From Gymnopus androsaceus JB14 (taxonomy: Eukaryota > Basidiomycota > Agaricomycetes > Agaricales > Omphalotaceae): a stretch of DNA of 64,000 nucleotides. The stretch is from positions 85,945 through 149,944 of the forward strand of contig ML769548.1 in NCBI GenBank assembly GCA_009733575.1, given 5' to 3'. Within the stretch, counting starts at the first letter, position 1; every line of letters begins with the position of its first letter. A model generated the notes under the pieces. It searched no databases, had not been told where the DNA came from, and saw only the letters and a list, made by a program, of their open reading frames with translations. This document shows positions 11,114 through 22,259 of the stretch, in pieces. Position numbers and translations under genes: made by a program.

Positions 11114-11998
11114 TGTGCGGTTCACTTTGGGTTCACTGCTTCATGCTTTTTGAACGCTTGTTTATTTGTACATGTTATAACTTGATTGGGCCAGTGCATG
11201 ATGCCGTAGATCGATGCAGAGCAACTGGCATAAGGCACAAGCGCCCTGTGACTGTATAGAATACACTGCCCCATCTTAGAACAAGCACAAATAAACAAGA
11301 ATTCAAAATCATGAAACAGTAAACCTTTATGCAAAGCACTGTAATTAACCCTGTGTTGATTGACCGGCTTGCGCCCGGGTTAGCCCGGGTTCTAGGTATA
11401 TTATTGTTATGCGTGAGAGTCAAGGTTGTGGGCAACCTACTATCAATGTACCAGTAATGTACTCGAAAATGTCCATACTGAAAAAAAAAACTTGATGAAT
11501 TATCTTCAAACTTTGTAGTATATCAGAATATACCTTGATGTTCAATACGATTCCGGAATTTGGCGATTTTAGAGAATGTTTTGAGTGCTGCCAGGATGCA
11601 TTCGAAAACGCATCAAAAATTGGTGGGCAGTTCACTCCAATTTTGGTGAGTTCCGGCAATTCCCGTAAGTGCATTTCGATGCTCTTTGCTGCCTCTCGAA
11701 CGCTCAATTTTGTCTCCAACCGCTGGAATGCAGTCATTCTGGTCAAATATACTTATATATATGATATATCCCAACTTCCAAGCCATATGCCCTAAGGAAA
11801 TTTATTGCATTGTACCAAGATTGAAGAATTCAAATGCACCTGAAAAAGCATACTTCACAGAAGTCTTGAATATTTCAGTTTCAATGCATTGCAAAGCTAA
11901 ATTGATGGCTAGAAAACATGTATGAGAGTGTACAGTGAAAGTTCAAAGAGGAATGAACGTGAATTGTGTTCTCTGTCACAAACTATTTGCTGCCAGAA
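11114..11998. other. Region without a supported gene
   Basis: A minus-strand frame at 11746-11423 (MTRMTAFQRLETKLSVREAA) is open for 108 codons but no domain or exon partner is recognised. It also holds a stretch related to the ATTGATTGACCGGCTTG element end at about 11357. Confidence 0.3.
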
Positions 11999-12065
11999 GT
12001 GCATTACTAGGCGCAGTTGCATTACTAGGCATGGGTGCATTACTAGGCACGGGTGCATTACTAGT
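11999..12065 (+). repeat. Tandem repeat, four copies of about 17 bp
   Basis: GTGCATTACTAGGC(A/G)(C/T)GG units run four times in a row with few differences. No function is apparent. Confidence 0.85.
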
Positions 12066-12191
12066 GCAGGCCACTTCGGCTGTGCAGATTGCAGATTGAT
12101 CAATGCTAAATGTCCAATGCTCTCCATACTAATCAAAATTTATACCGATATCATGATTCGTAACCAATGACAGTACATGTACAACAGTAGG

Positions 12192-12421
12192 CATCAGCAA
12201 AACATGTGTGATGCCGCATGCGGCCAGTTCATGATAGGACTGGCCATAGTCTCCAGCACTCCAGCACTCCCAGGATGCAGATGGTAAGGACAGCACTGGC
12301 CAGAGCTTTCAGAGACCTTATTATTGCCTTATTTGGAAATAAAAATAGATAAAATATGCCGGGAAACACTGGAGAGCACTGGGAGCACTGTTAAATCTTA
12401 TGTTTGCTGGGAAATCTGATG
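12192..12421. mobile_element. CATCAGC element, degenerate
   Basis: Starts CATCAGCAAAACATGTGTGA and continues with a CCAGTTC, CACTGGCCAGAGCT and CAGAGxCxT interior shared with the element at 29019-29284. The right end has decayed (TTTGCTGGGAAATCTGATG), so its limit is approximate and no TSD is readable. Confidence 0.55.
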
Positions 12422-13956
12422 TTTACTGTCAGTTTCAGATTGCTGAATACTCAAACGTTGCTAGTCTCATTTGGTATGATTTATCACTTACGAGTCTCCC
12501 TGCGATGAAACTTGGGGGAGTTGGTCGCCAAAGGATGTTGATACGATGTCCACCTCAAGTTCCGCAGTGTGATGTTTGTAAGCTTGAGCAAGCTAGCATT
12601 GAATCACTCAAAGCTGTTTAATTGTAAATAATAGGCCACAGTTTACAAATTTTGCAACACCATTTGAAACAGCCTCAACAGAGGCTGTATGTAACGTTGA
12701 GATCTCGCAACAGGGAGGCTGCAGGCTGTCTGGAATTGGGATGGACTCAGACTCTCTTGGAGCAAGTAGCTATGTAAGTAAAACTTTGCCGAGGACCAGA
12801 CACAGTCCACAATATCGTGGCAACACATGAACTAGTTCTACTTACTAATTCTCCACGACTCGGCACTACATCGCGGTATCGTGATCAAAGAACGCTCCTT
12901 TGATCATGAAACCGCGATGTAGTGCAAGATGGTACGGTTGCGGTGATATGACCTTTGCAGGAAACCCATTGCTAACTCGCAATGTATTAATTCATGCACT
13001 ACACCTTACATACAAAAAGTACATCTGTAAATACGGCCACTGCCGCACTAGGGGGAAGTGATCAAGTGCGAGAAACACTTGTTTATTTGTATTTTTTATG
13101 AGATGGGGCCTGCCGGATATTCTACATAGTCACAGAGCGCTTATGCCTTATGCCAGTTGCTCATAAGCATTGATTCGCGCAAGCGCATCATGCACTGGCG
13201 CTTTTGGGGCTTGAATTCAGTGCATTTGAGAAGAGTGATAATTCCCGAGGCATATGATGCATAAGTAAGAACAATGAGGTGACTGAGGTTCAAAGGTTCG
13301 GAGCATCCCAAAAAGGATCTGAACTTGAACCTGCACCAAAATTGAAATGTCCAGTTTGCGAACACTTAGTTAATTGAATCTGAACCTTGAGTGTGTTTCG
13401 GGTTTGAACCGAGTTCACAAGGTTCATGGCCCACACCGCGGCAGCACTAGAATCATTGCAACAAATGAACTAGTACTACTTACTGATTCTCCACAAGCCG
13501 GCATTACATCGCGGCAACATGATGCCAGATGCGCCTCTTTGATCATGATAAGATGGTACGGGTGTTCTACAGAAAACCCGCTGGAAACTCGCAATGTATC
13601 CATTCATGCAGTACAGCTTACATTAAAACACGTACATCTGTGAGTACGGCCACTGCCGCACTTGGGGGAAGTGAGTGCGAGACTCAAGTCAGGAACAACA
13701 TAATCTACACCCGGAATCACCAAGTTACATCCCGAGAACACCAGATTAAATCCCGAGAACTCCAGAGTCTAAACCGGAAGCAGTAGTGGGTGAGCATAAC
13801 AGTTTGATACTTGATTAAAATTGATCATAAAAAGGTTCAAAAAAATCGAATTGATGAAATGGGACAGTATAAAGGCCACTAGCAAGTGTTCCGATAGAGT
13901 AGAGCTGGCCTCCCACTACAAACCTTCTAAGATTCAACTTCTCATCCACCAATATC
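12422..13956. repeat. Diverged direct repeat pair (12833-13085 and 13467-13690)
   Basis: Two blocks of about 230-250 bp share AACTAGT(T/A)CTACTTACT, GCACTACATCGCGG or its variant, GATGGTACGG, AACTCGCAATGTAT, GTACATCTGT and ACGGCCACTGCCGCACT in the same order. Between them (13090-13460) I see no gene. After the second copy, CCCGAGAAC-type units repeat loosely (13705-13775). The nature of the unit is unknown. Confidence 0.6.
12864..12924. repeat. 27-bp-arm palindrome
   Basis: CACTACATCGCGGTATCG with GTGATCAAAG is followed after 7 nt by its near-perfect reverse complement ending CCGCGATGTAGTG. It sits inside the first of the two direct repeats; the second copy has lost half of the hairpin. Confidence 0.85.
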
Positions 13957-14978
13957 ATGCGCTGGTCGTCTCTGATTTTGAGCACTACAGTAGCACTGTT
14001 CGTCAGCGGTGTTCTCTCCATGCCTGTTGACACGACAGTTTTGGAAAGCCGCATGGACAACTCACTTCCTTATGATTCTACAAAGGCTAGGAAACATGCG
14101 GCGGCAGTGAGTCAATGAGTGACTTACCCGCATTATTGCTAACTATCAACTTTAGAATGTCGGCGCACCAGAGACGGGACAAGGAAGCGATGCCGGTAAG
14201 GAGTCATTCCACTATGATATTCTGTCCACTCATGCAAGCTCAACAGGACACGTCCTGTCGAAAGATTTTCATGAAGCAAAATTGGCGCAGGCTGGTGTTA
14301 AGTAAGTAAAAATATTTCTTTTTGATATGTTTAATGTGTTTAACAATGAGTACAGAGTAAGCCAGCTTTCGACAGAGACAAAGCATAAACATGAAGAACA
14401 GACTGTACCAGAGCCTTCTGGGCAAAATCGTGGGGTAATAAAAATCTTTGGAACTACATAATGAACAAACATTGACCATCCACAGGCTGGAAGAAAAGAA
14501 GCCGCCAATGTCAAAGAGATTCTTTCTGGCAATGATGCGACCCATCCCATTAACGAAGGCCATCGGAATATGCAAAGTGACCCGGCTAATCAAGCTTTGG
14601 CCCTGAAAAAGGCGAAGGAGTTTGCGGACGGTGTTGAGGTATGTGCAGCTTATCAACGAAGCATCCATCATCCATTTAACATCGTTTCAGAAAGATACTG
14701 GCAAGAAAGTACCCGACATGGAAAAGGATGCCAAAGCAGTGCTGGACAACCAGCCCTGTAAACGTGATTTTGTCGATGCGAATGGTATACTCAACGTTCG
14801 ATTGCTTTACAATGAGAACGGGGAATTAAACCACCGTGCTCTGCCATGTGCCCTTCCTCCGCACAAACAGAAAACCGCTACATCCGAAAAATCCAGTGCT
14901 ACTAAGAAGCAGACACCCAAGTCACAGGGACGGACGCCAAAGCAGGCTCCACCTGCTAAATCATCGAAGGAGCACTAG
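13957..14978 (+). CDS. Lys-rich secreted protein of unknown function
   Basis: A 271-residue protein in five exons (13957-14106, 14156-14301, 14356-14434, 14486-14638, 14691-14978), with introns of 49-54 bp, all with clean GT-AG ends and continuous phase. The N-terminus MRWSSLILSTTVALFVSGVL is a signal peptide. The mature protein is hydrophilic and charged, with stretches such as ALALKKAKEFADGVEK and KKVPDMEKDAKAVLD, and ends in a Lys/Ser/Pro/Gln-rich tail (KKQTPKSQGRTPKQAPPAKS). Only one cysteine pair candidate (QPC, LPC) is present. I recognise no domain. The intact multi-exon structure argues for a real gene, perhaps a lineage-specific secreted protein. Confidence 0.75.
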
Positions 14979-15660
14979 AGTCCACTGACTCAGTTCAGAA
15001 AGCTGTGTATCCTGCGTACGAGTATTAAGTAGTATGGGAATACAATATTCTGAAGGTTTACTTCTCAACATTGCATGCAGGAGCCCATAAGTTTCCGGAC
15101 TTAGGTAAATATTATCAATAAACTTATCAATTGCATTTTGCGGATTGGGTATTTGAGGGCCCGGCAATGCCAAAGCGTAAGTTCTAATGTCAACGCGTAA
15201 CTTAAAAAATGTAATTCGGCCGGGAAAGCGTCGGAAGAGCCCTTCATTAATCAAACTGGGATAAAATGAGCCAGTTGTATTCTCAAATATAGGTTTGGAT
15301 ACAAAATACATTGGGGTTTAGTTTAGAATTACAGTGGTTTATATACTACTTATTATGACTAGGAATGAGTCAAGTGATGTAATATTGAATTGAATGTCAG
15401 GTCCTTTATTGTTTCGGAACCGTATTCCTAAGTGTCGGTACCGTACTGGCCTAATCTAGGGAAGTAGGCTACTAGCGCTGTTTTCACCGTGATTGATGCT
15501 TGAGAAATAAAACGGATCGGTTTGAGGGCATAGGTATTATGGTTTCTTACAATTAAGAGAATATCAAAATATGTTCAACATTGTATCACAAATAGAAAAC
15601 TTACTTGTACAAAAACTCATGAAAATTGGTATCCTATTATTAATAGGATAATCAAGAGTT
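14979..15660. other. Intergenic region
   Basis: A minus-strand frame at 15311-14961 begins with ATG (MYFVSKPIFENTTGSFYPSL) and is open for 116 codons, but overlaps the 3' end of the secreted-protein gene and shows no known domain. I do not call it. Confidence 0.3.
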
Positions 15661-15795
15661 GGGCAGGGTGAGTGGCATCTGAGTCTAGAACCATTGATGT
15701 GAGCCCAATTCAAGCAGTTCAGCATGAATGAGCCCAAATTAAGCTTTGAACTGTTGAGCATAATTAAGTGGAATTCAAGCCTGTAAGCACATGTA

Positions 15796-16058
15796 CTGAA
15801 CCATTTTGAGCACTTTGTTCAGGGGTGTGACCTGTGACCGACTGAACAAATTTAGATTTTGTTGGGGATCAATGGGAACTGTGACAAAACGAAAATTGTA
15901 CAAAAAATTCCTACAAATTTGCATTAGGCGCCCAGTGGGTGACTGCAAAAATTGCAAAAATTGAAAAAATCATCACTGGCCACTGTGACATGGGACAAAC
16001 CGTGACATTTGTTTCGTTGGGGGCCCCTGTGACCAATGAATTGATTGAGATGGTACAG
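15796..16058. mobile_element. TA-flanked MITE, CTGTACCATTT family, 263 bp
   Basis: The left end CTGAACCATTTTGAGCAC and right end (reverse complement CTGTACCATCTC) form TIRs, with TA on both sides (15794-15795, 16059-16060). The interior has GTGACCTGTGACC and GGGGGCCCCTGTGACC. The same element, interrupted by a solo LTR, lies at 26023-26731 and serves as a cross-check on both. Confidence 0.85.
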
Positions 16059-16130
16059 TAAGCCCAATTTAAGCCATGCGCATGGATGAGCCTAAATTCA
16101 GCTATTGAGTAAAGATGAGCATAAAGCAAG

Positions 16131-16649
16131 CAGTGTTTGCCCTTAAGGCCTTAAATCAAGGTTCGAAAATTTTTAAGGCTTAACAGGGCTTAAGGCTTAA
16201 CTGTTAAGGCCAAGTTTAAGGCTTAATTACATTTTTTTTTTGATTTTTTTCACATAGTGGGGCTGCGGGAGTTGCAAAGTCCCTTATATTGGTTTACAGT
16301 ACTCTATAAAGCTTTATTCTATGTACTCATCACCTGAATCAATCTCTATTGCACTGTCATCCGGAATCTCATCCTCCTCCTGATCTGTGAGAGCCATAGT
16401 AAGATCTATTTTGCTGCTCCCCATTCCCAGAGAGGATTGGAGGACATGAAGGAAAATATGAGTTTTTGAGAGCCGATATAGTGCGAGTTGCTGAAAATAA
16501 AAATTCAAGACGCGGTCGGCCCGGGGCCAATGACACTGCCACTTAAGGCCTTAAGCTGTTAATAACTCACCAAAAATTCTTTAACCCTTTATGTTAAGCC
16601 CAATTAAGCCTTAACAACATTAAGGCCTTAACCCTTAGGGAGAACACTG
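16131..16649. mobile_element. hAT-like MITE, CAGTGTT...AACACTG, 519 bp
   Basis: Begins CAGTGTTTGCCCTTAAGGCC and ends AGGGAGAACACTG. The 8-bp sequence AAAGCAAG is duplicated exactly at both flanks (16123-16130 and 16650-16657), the TSD length of hAT elements. Subterminal regions are packed with TTAAGGC(C)TTAA motifs. A minus-strand frame inside (16508-16314, ending with acidic DSGDEYIE) might be a transposase tail remnant, which is speculative. Confidence 0.88.
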
Positions 16650-16783
16650 AAAGCAAGCCCAATCCAAGCCATTGGGCATCCAAATTACACTGTTGAGCAT
16701 GGATGAGCCCAGATTTATGGTGTCTATTTTCACCAAATATTTTAACTTCAACTCCAATTTTAATTTTGGTTTTTAACTTTCAA

Positions 16784-16962
16784 CATCAGCAAAACCTGTA
16801 TTTTCGCTGGAGGTCTCCAGAGATCTCTGGAGCTTGACAGCTGTCAAAAAAACTGTCAATTTTCTCCAGAGATCTCCAGAGGTCTCTGGAATAGGGTACC
16901 TTGCTCCAGAGATGTCCCAAATGAATGGGTTTTCTCCAGCGAAAATACGGGTTTTGCTGATG
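16784..16962 (+). mobile_element. CATCAGC element, 'CTCCAGAG' subfamily, 179 bp
   Basis: A full-length copy with both TIRs intact. AA flanks both sides. It interrupts a TTCAACTTT-rich sequence that exists without insertion at 57510-57660 and 57770-57915. Confidence 0.88.
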
Positions 16963-17955
16963 AACTTGAATATTCAACTTTTCGACCAGCTTTAAATTTA
17001 AACTTCTCTCATTTTAACTATGACTTTGGGTTAGTATGTACTGCTACTCGTGGCTATGCATATTTTAGTAGTTATCTACAACATGTTAACTCTGCAATGT
17101 AACCTGTTGAAATGTTAACCTACCAAGATTCAAGAAGAGTATGACATAATTGGTTCAAGGCAACCTTGTTCTTCATGAAATTGTTTTATCTCAACTTTGG
17201 AAGAGGCATTCTATGGCAAGCCTATTGGTTCTTGATTGGTTCCCATTTTGTCCCATTTTGGTTAGATATCCCCCATTTCCCCTGTAATTTGCTCCACATT
17301 GGCAACAATTGCACCTTGGAGCAAAACAAGCTCAACATTCACAATCTTTTGGTTCAAACTTGACCCCATGCATAGTCAATTTTTTCCTTAATCCACGATA
17401 CCACCGAATGAGTGCCCAGTTGGCACAAGCGCTTGCAGCTCCATTTATGTCATATAGACACTGGTGCAATGATGGAGTGTAGAGTTCAATGAGAGAGTGC
17501 ATGGGGCATCCTTGATTCTTGAGGTCCTTATGAGGTGATGGCATAGTACCAGGGGAAAATCAAAGCAATTGAAGTCTGACACTGCAAGAGTAAATAGCTG
17601 CAAGACTCCAATGCGAAGTAAGAGGGGATTTGAAGCAAGGGGGAAATTGTACTCCACCAGGAGAAAATTTTATGTCTTTTGCAAGTCTATTGGGGAAGTG
17701 TTCCAAAATTAGATTTGAGCTTACTCAATCTTGTTTTAGGGGCTGATAAAATTGTAGAAATAATAACTGCACCTCCATCTGAGTCAATGCTTCCTTGGCT
17801 CTGCAAAAATTGAACTTAATGGAGTTTGGATATGTTCCATGAAGATGAAGTTGAAATGCTTTCAATTTGAACTAGAATAATATCCAAAAAGTTGAAGCTA
17901 ACAAAGTCAAAGTATCAAATTGAAACCAAAATGGATCTATCAAAAGTTGAAATAT
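16963..17955. other. AT-rich region without a gene
   Basis: Begins with the TTCAACTT-rich repeat interrupted by the preceding element. The rest has no frame or structure I can name. Confidence 0.35.
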
Positions 17956-18734
17956 TGGGTGAATTCTGACTTTATACAGATTGAGCAGTTCAGTACTCCA
18001 AGCAGTTGAGCATAGATGAACCAAATTTGAGCCATTGAGCATGATCAAGCCTGATTTGATCATCAACAATAGATGGGTCTAAGTTAAGCAGTTGCACATG
18101 ATCATGCTGGATTCAAGGAGTTGAGCATAAGGTCAGCCCAATTCAAGCCATTGAGCATGGATGAGCCAGAATTCAGCAATTGAGTATGATTGAACCTGAT
18201 TCAGACAGTTGAGCACAGATGAGCATGGATAAGTCCAAATGGAGCAGTTCAGCACAATTTGATCAGTTGACCATGGATAAGCTGTATTTGAACAGTATGC
18301 TTTGAGTCAATGATGAGGAGACAAGCATGGATGAACCCAATTTGAGCCATTTGGGACAGATGAGCTTAAGTTGAGCTGTTGAGGATGATCAAACTAATTC
18401 AAGCTGTTGGACATGGGTAAGACTAAATTGAACAGTTGAGTATAGAAGCTTAAATTGAGCCATTAAGCATGGTTGAGCCCAAATTGAGCAGCACCTCATG
18501 ATTCAAGCAGCTGAGCATGGACAAGCTTAAATTGAGCCATTGAGCATGGATGAGCCCAAATTAAGCAGTGCAGTGTGATTCAGGCAGTTGAGCATGAATG
18601 AGTCCAAATTAAGCAGTGCAGCATGATCCAGGCAGTCGAGCATGAATAAGCCTAAACTGAGCCATTAGGCATGATCAAGCTCAATTTGAGCCACTGGGCA
18701 TGGATAAACTTGAATTAAGCAGTTCAGCACAATG

Positions 18735-19519
18735 CATCAGCAAAAACTGTTTTGGGCCCAGGAGGATCTAAGGTCACCTAGTCCTCTTAGGCGACCTGAG
18801 GCATCCTAGTTGGCCCAGGAAAAAGGGTAAAACTTTGGACACCTCAGGTATCCTAGTCATCCTAGGTGTCCTGGGATGTCCTGGGATGTCCTGGGGCATC
18901 CTAGGATAAAATTTCTATCCCAGGATGCCCCAGGATATTCCAGGATATCCCAGGACACCTCAGGACATCATCAGCAAGAAGGGGTTAAACCTATGATGAC
19001 CTAGGGAACCTAGGCTACCCTGGTCACCCTGGTCACCCTGGTCACCTTGGGTCTTCCAGGCTACCCCAGGCTACCTTAGGCTATCTCAGGTTACCTCAGG
19101 TTCCTCAGGTTAGCTCAGGCTTACTCAGGCTTACTCAGGTTTACTCAGGTTGCCTCAAATTCCCAAGGTTTATCCCTAAATCCTAGGCAACCTAGGTGAC
19201 CTCAAAGAAACTGAGGCAGTCTGGGCAACCTAGGTGGCCTAGGAGACCTAGGTATCCTTAGGTTCCCTTAACTCTCTTTAAGTCATTGTGGGTTAACCTA
19301 AAGTCAGCCCTGGGCCCAGACCATTTTTCCTGATGATCCCCAGGATATCCCAGGACACCTCAGGACATCGCAGGATATCCCAGGACACCTAGGATGACTA
19401 GGATACCTGAGGTGTCCAAAGTTTTACCCTTTTTCCTGGGCCAACTAGGATGCCTCAGGTCGCCTAAGAGGACTAGGTGACCTTAGATCCTCCTGGGCCC
19501 AAAACAGTTTTTTCTGATG
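18735..19519. mobile_element. Large CATCAGC-type foldback element, 785 bp
   Basis: The left arm CATCAGCAAAAACTGTTTTG, then GGGCCCAGGAGGATC, is mirrored by the right arm GATCCTCCTGGGCCC then AAAACAGTTTTTTCTGATG. The arms (roughly 18735-18970 and 19335-19519) are long inverted repeats including CCTGAGGCATCCTAGTTGGC and its complement. The centre is a decamer-like tandem array (CTCAGGCTAC variants). No clean 2-bp TSD is visible here (TG against GC). Confidence 0.85.
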
Positions 19520-19690
19520 GCCATTCAAGCTGTTGAGTATGGATAAGCCCAAGTTGAGCAGTTGAGCAGTTGAGCATCTATAAGCCTAAGTTGGGCAGTT
19601 CCACATAAAGCAAGGCCAATTCAAGCCATTGAACATAGATGAGCACACATGGAGCAGTTCAGCATAAAAACAACCCCAATTCATGCTGGA

Positions 19691-19873
19691 CATCAGCAAA
19701 ATCTGTTCTTTTTCGCTGGAGGTCTTCAGAGATCTCTGGAGCTTGACAGCTGTCAAAAAAAGACTGTCAATTTTCTCCGGAGATCTCCAGAGGTCTCTGG
19801 AATAGGGTACCTTGCACCAGAGATATCCCAAATGAATGGGTTTTCTCCAGCGAAAATACAGGTTTTGCTGATG
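19691..19873 (+). mobile_element. CATCAGC element, 'CTCCAGAG' subfamily, 183 bp
   Basis: A full-length copy with slightly mutated TIR (CATCAGCAAAATCTG). GA flanks both sides. It sits at the end of a copia gag remnant. Confidence 0.88.
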
Positions 19874-21120
19874 GAGGATGGCAGCAGGAGTTTTGATGGA
19901 TCCCTCATGGGCCTGTGGCTTGCCTTTACCTTTGCTCATGCCTCCACATCTCTTCTTAGGGTCACCTGAGGTTTGCTGCCCTTTGGGTACTCCCTGATTA
20001 TCTTTCTTCTGATTCTGATTCTGCCAGGAGGAACCTTTGGCAGGGCATTTCTTGACTGTAGAGAGTCAAGATTGAAGAAAGACTGCATTGTTAGACTGGC
20101 AGCAGCAATACTCATCCTGTATCCTTGGAATAATGGTAGTTGTTGTCAGATTTTGCCCAGTGTATTGGGAAATGGAGCTTGGTTGCAGGTAGTGAAACCT
20201 GCAGGTACCTGCAGGTTTTTGTACCCGTGGATGGTCACTATCTGCGTGTACAGGTATCCCACAGACACAGGTATGGATTTTGATGAAATGGCAGGTACCT
20301 GCGGGTACCTGCATCACTTACCAAGACTTCATGTTAATTGGATTTTATATAGACAATTGACATAATTTTTATCAAGATTCTTTTTGCAAGATAAATTTGT
20401 TTTAAAATGCACACATATGGGCACTAAAAATCCACGGTTGGGTGCCTGTGAACTGAATACAGTGAGATATCCCACAATGCATAGACCTTTTACAGAAAAT
20501 CCTTATGCATTTTAACATGTTATGCATTGTGAGGTGCAGTTTTGGTGGAATGAGCCCATTTCTTCTCCCAAAATCCTATGCATTGTGAGATATTCTACTG
20601 TACAATCAAAAAATTGCCAGTAGGACCAGACAATAGTCACCATCATTATGATCAAGTGTTCCCACACCTATATGTAGGCATTTATTTATTTATTTTATAT
20701 AAATTATACACATATCCTCTGTACAAAACGTATACAATATTTACAGTTTTAATGAATTTACTTGCAGGTACCCGCAGGTAAAACATAGGTACCTGCAACC
20801 TCACAGGTACCTGTGCAAAAGTACCCACAGGTAATAGGTATTTTAAGTGCCGGTTTTCCCACGGGTACAGGTATGGACTTGGAGAGAGTGAATACCCGTG
20901 GGTATGGGTACAGGTAACCCACGGACAGTACTCGTGCCAAGCTCTGTTGGGAAAGAATGGACATGGCAAGACCATCCCAGGATTGTGGCAAAGCATTGAG
21001 TAGAATCATGGCTTTGACTGATTTGGAAAGAATCAAGCCAGAGCCCTCTAAGCATGAGAGAATCAAAGTGAAAGAGGCAATCAGCATAGCTGGATCAGTG
21101 TACTCAGTCGTTGATGGAGA
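19874..21120 (-). pseudogene. Ty1/copia gag remnant interrupted by a hAT element
   Basis: On the minus strand the flanks of the element at 20173-20946 join into a copia Gag-like reading: KSVKAMILLNALPQSWDGLA, then MSILSQ, then YTGQNLTTTTIIPRIQDEY, followed by a Lys/Gln-rich CPAKGSSWQNQNQKKDNQG region where a zinc knuckle would be expected. Gag normally packages the retrotransposon RNA. Internal stops and a missing CCHC motif show that it is dead. The lower end is cut by the CATCAGC element at 19691. Confidence 0.7.
20173..20946. mobile_element. hAT-like element in copia gag, TSD TTGGGAAA, 774 bp
   Basis: Ends are TGGAGCTTGG on the left and (reverse complement) CAGAGCTTGGCACGAG on the right. 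TTGGGAAA is duplicated exactly at both sides (20165-20172, 20947-20954). Subterminal regions are rich in GCAGGTACCTGCAGGT and CCCGTGGGTA motifs, shared with the element at 24514-25546. Removing it rejoins the gag frame. Confidence 0.87.
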
Positions 21121-21230
21121 TAAATCTCAGATTCGTAAGAAGTCTGATTGCAAGATCATACAGTATTTGACCGGTCCTTTGGAGTTGCATTTTCTCAAGC
21201 TTCATGGCCTACTGGGAGGCTGATAAAGGA

Positions 21231-21768
21231 TTTTTTATGTGTGCATTAGTCCATTGCACAATTTTCTCCACAAAAATGCTTTTACTTACTATTAGTAGTG
21301 TTTTACATGCTGTTTTACTGTGTCAGGGAGATATCATCAAAAATTTAAATAAGCTACCTACAGCTTTTATGTTTTCCTATTTCCATATTAGTCTCGCTAC
21401 GCTGTACAGAACAACAAGGTAAAATATCCACATCAATTTCACATGAAAGGATGAAGAATTGCAAGTCCTGCAAACAAAATGCGACATGAAACGTGACAGA
21501 TGTCATGTGTCACGGTGTTATTGCCCGCCAAATGTCACGCTGTTTAAACGAGCGGAAACGCCGGTTTTAGGGCTGTCATTGTGCACCGCCCACTGCCATT
21601 GCTACATGCAGGCTACATACAAGTGGTTGGGCACCACCATAGGTAAGATACTACTCAAGGGTCCTAGAAAGTCATTTTGGTATCATACCCTCTGTGACGT
21701 CCTTAACAAAGAGATTTCATTTTGACTGTCCAAAGGATTGGTTAAATATTGTAATGACCTGCTGTCCC
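21231..21768. other. Region without a recognised feature
   Basis: AT-rich, no coding signal. CGACATGAAACGTGACAGATGTCATGTGTCACG at about 21482 (quoted here only as a palindrome-like stretch of GACAxxTGTC motifs) is a weak imperfect hairpin. Confidence 0.25.
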
Positions 21769-22137
21769 TAGTGATGTGCCAGCCCAGCTTTGGCCTACAA
21801 GCCCTGGCTTCGGCCAGATGGGCCAGGGCTTGGGCTTTCCAAAAGTGAGGTTGGGCCCTACCACCATGGCTCTGGCTTGGCCCGGCCTCAACCTACAGCA
21901 TTGAATTTGTTTACAAACACTTACAATGGTAATTAATATCAATGTCAACAAATGAATTACAATTGACAGCAGCAATGTACTATAATTAAATTACAACATT
22001 ACATTACATGCGCCTAATGGCAAAGCGGTATTCTCAGTCACCAAATTGGATTCATGTGATAAATTACATACCTGTCGATGAGCATTCGAATCATCGATGT
22101 GTACAATTAAGTATTTTTTTATTTTTCTTTCTATGCA

Positions 22138-22208
22138 ATGCCGTGGCTAGCTCTCGTTGGGGTTCCCCCGAAGGGTGTACCCCAACATTAGAGAGCTAGT
22201 CCGGCATT
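22138..22208. repeat. Strong hairpin, about 27-bp arms
   Basis: AATGCCGTGGCTAGCTCTCG then TTGGGGT is followed after about 14 nt by ACCCCAACATTAGAGAGCTA then GTCCGGCATT, nearly its reverse complement. It lies inside the 21769-23068 element. Confidence 0.85.
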
Positions 22209-22220
22209 GCCAAACGTGCT

Positions 22221-22259
22221 GGGTTAGCGGTTAGGGGTTGGGGTTAGGGTCAGGGGTTA
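22221..22259 (+). repeat. Short telomere-like G-rich tract
   Basis: GGGTTAGCGGTTAGGGGTTG then GGGTTAGGGTCAGGGGTTA is a degenerate run of the fungal telomere motif TTAGGG. It may be chance or a filled break. Confidence 0.4.

Larger units (their letters stand above)
15660..19690. repeat. Degenerate minisatellite array broken up by insertions
   Basis: A loosely conserved unit of about 28-30 bp (consensus close to GAGCATGGATGAGCCCAA, then ATTGAGCAGTT) recurs at 15690-15790, 16060-16130, 16650-16720, 17960-18730 and 19525-19690. The interruptions between these blocks are separately identifiable mobile elements (15796, 16131, 16784, 18735) with TSDs, so the blocks probably once formed a single array. 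No coding signal is seen. Confidence 0.75.

Noticed and set aside
11423..11746. 108-codon minus-strand frame
   Set aside because: No domain, no exon partner and no flanking signals; support is too weak.
14961..15311. 116-codon minus-strand frame starting MYFVSKPIF
   Set aside because: Overlaps the end of a better-supported gene on the other strand and shows no known features.
16784..16962. Polymerase III SINE interpretation of the 'CTCCAGAG' CATCAGC elements
   Set aside because: No A/B boxes or tail; the ends are inverted repeats and TSDs are only 2 bp, which fits a DNA element.
18735..19519. CRISPR-like array from the CTCAGGCTAC repeats
   Set aside because: Repeats are 10 bp, degenerate and without spacers; eukaryotic context.
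22221..22259. True internal telomere
   Set aside because: Only about 40 bp and degenerate, inside a transposon-like element.
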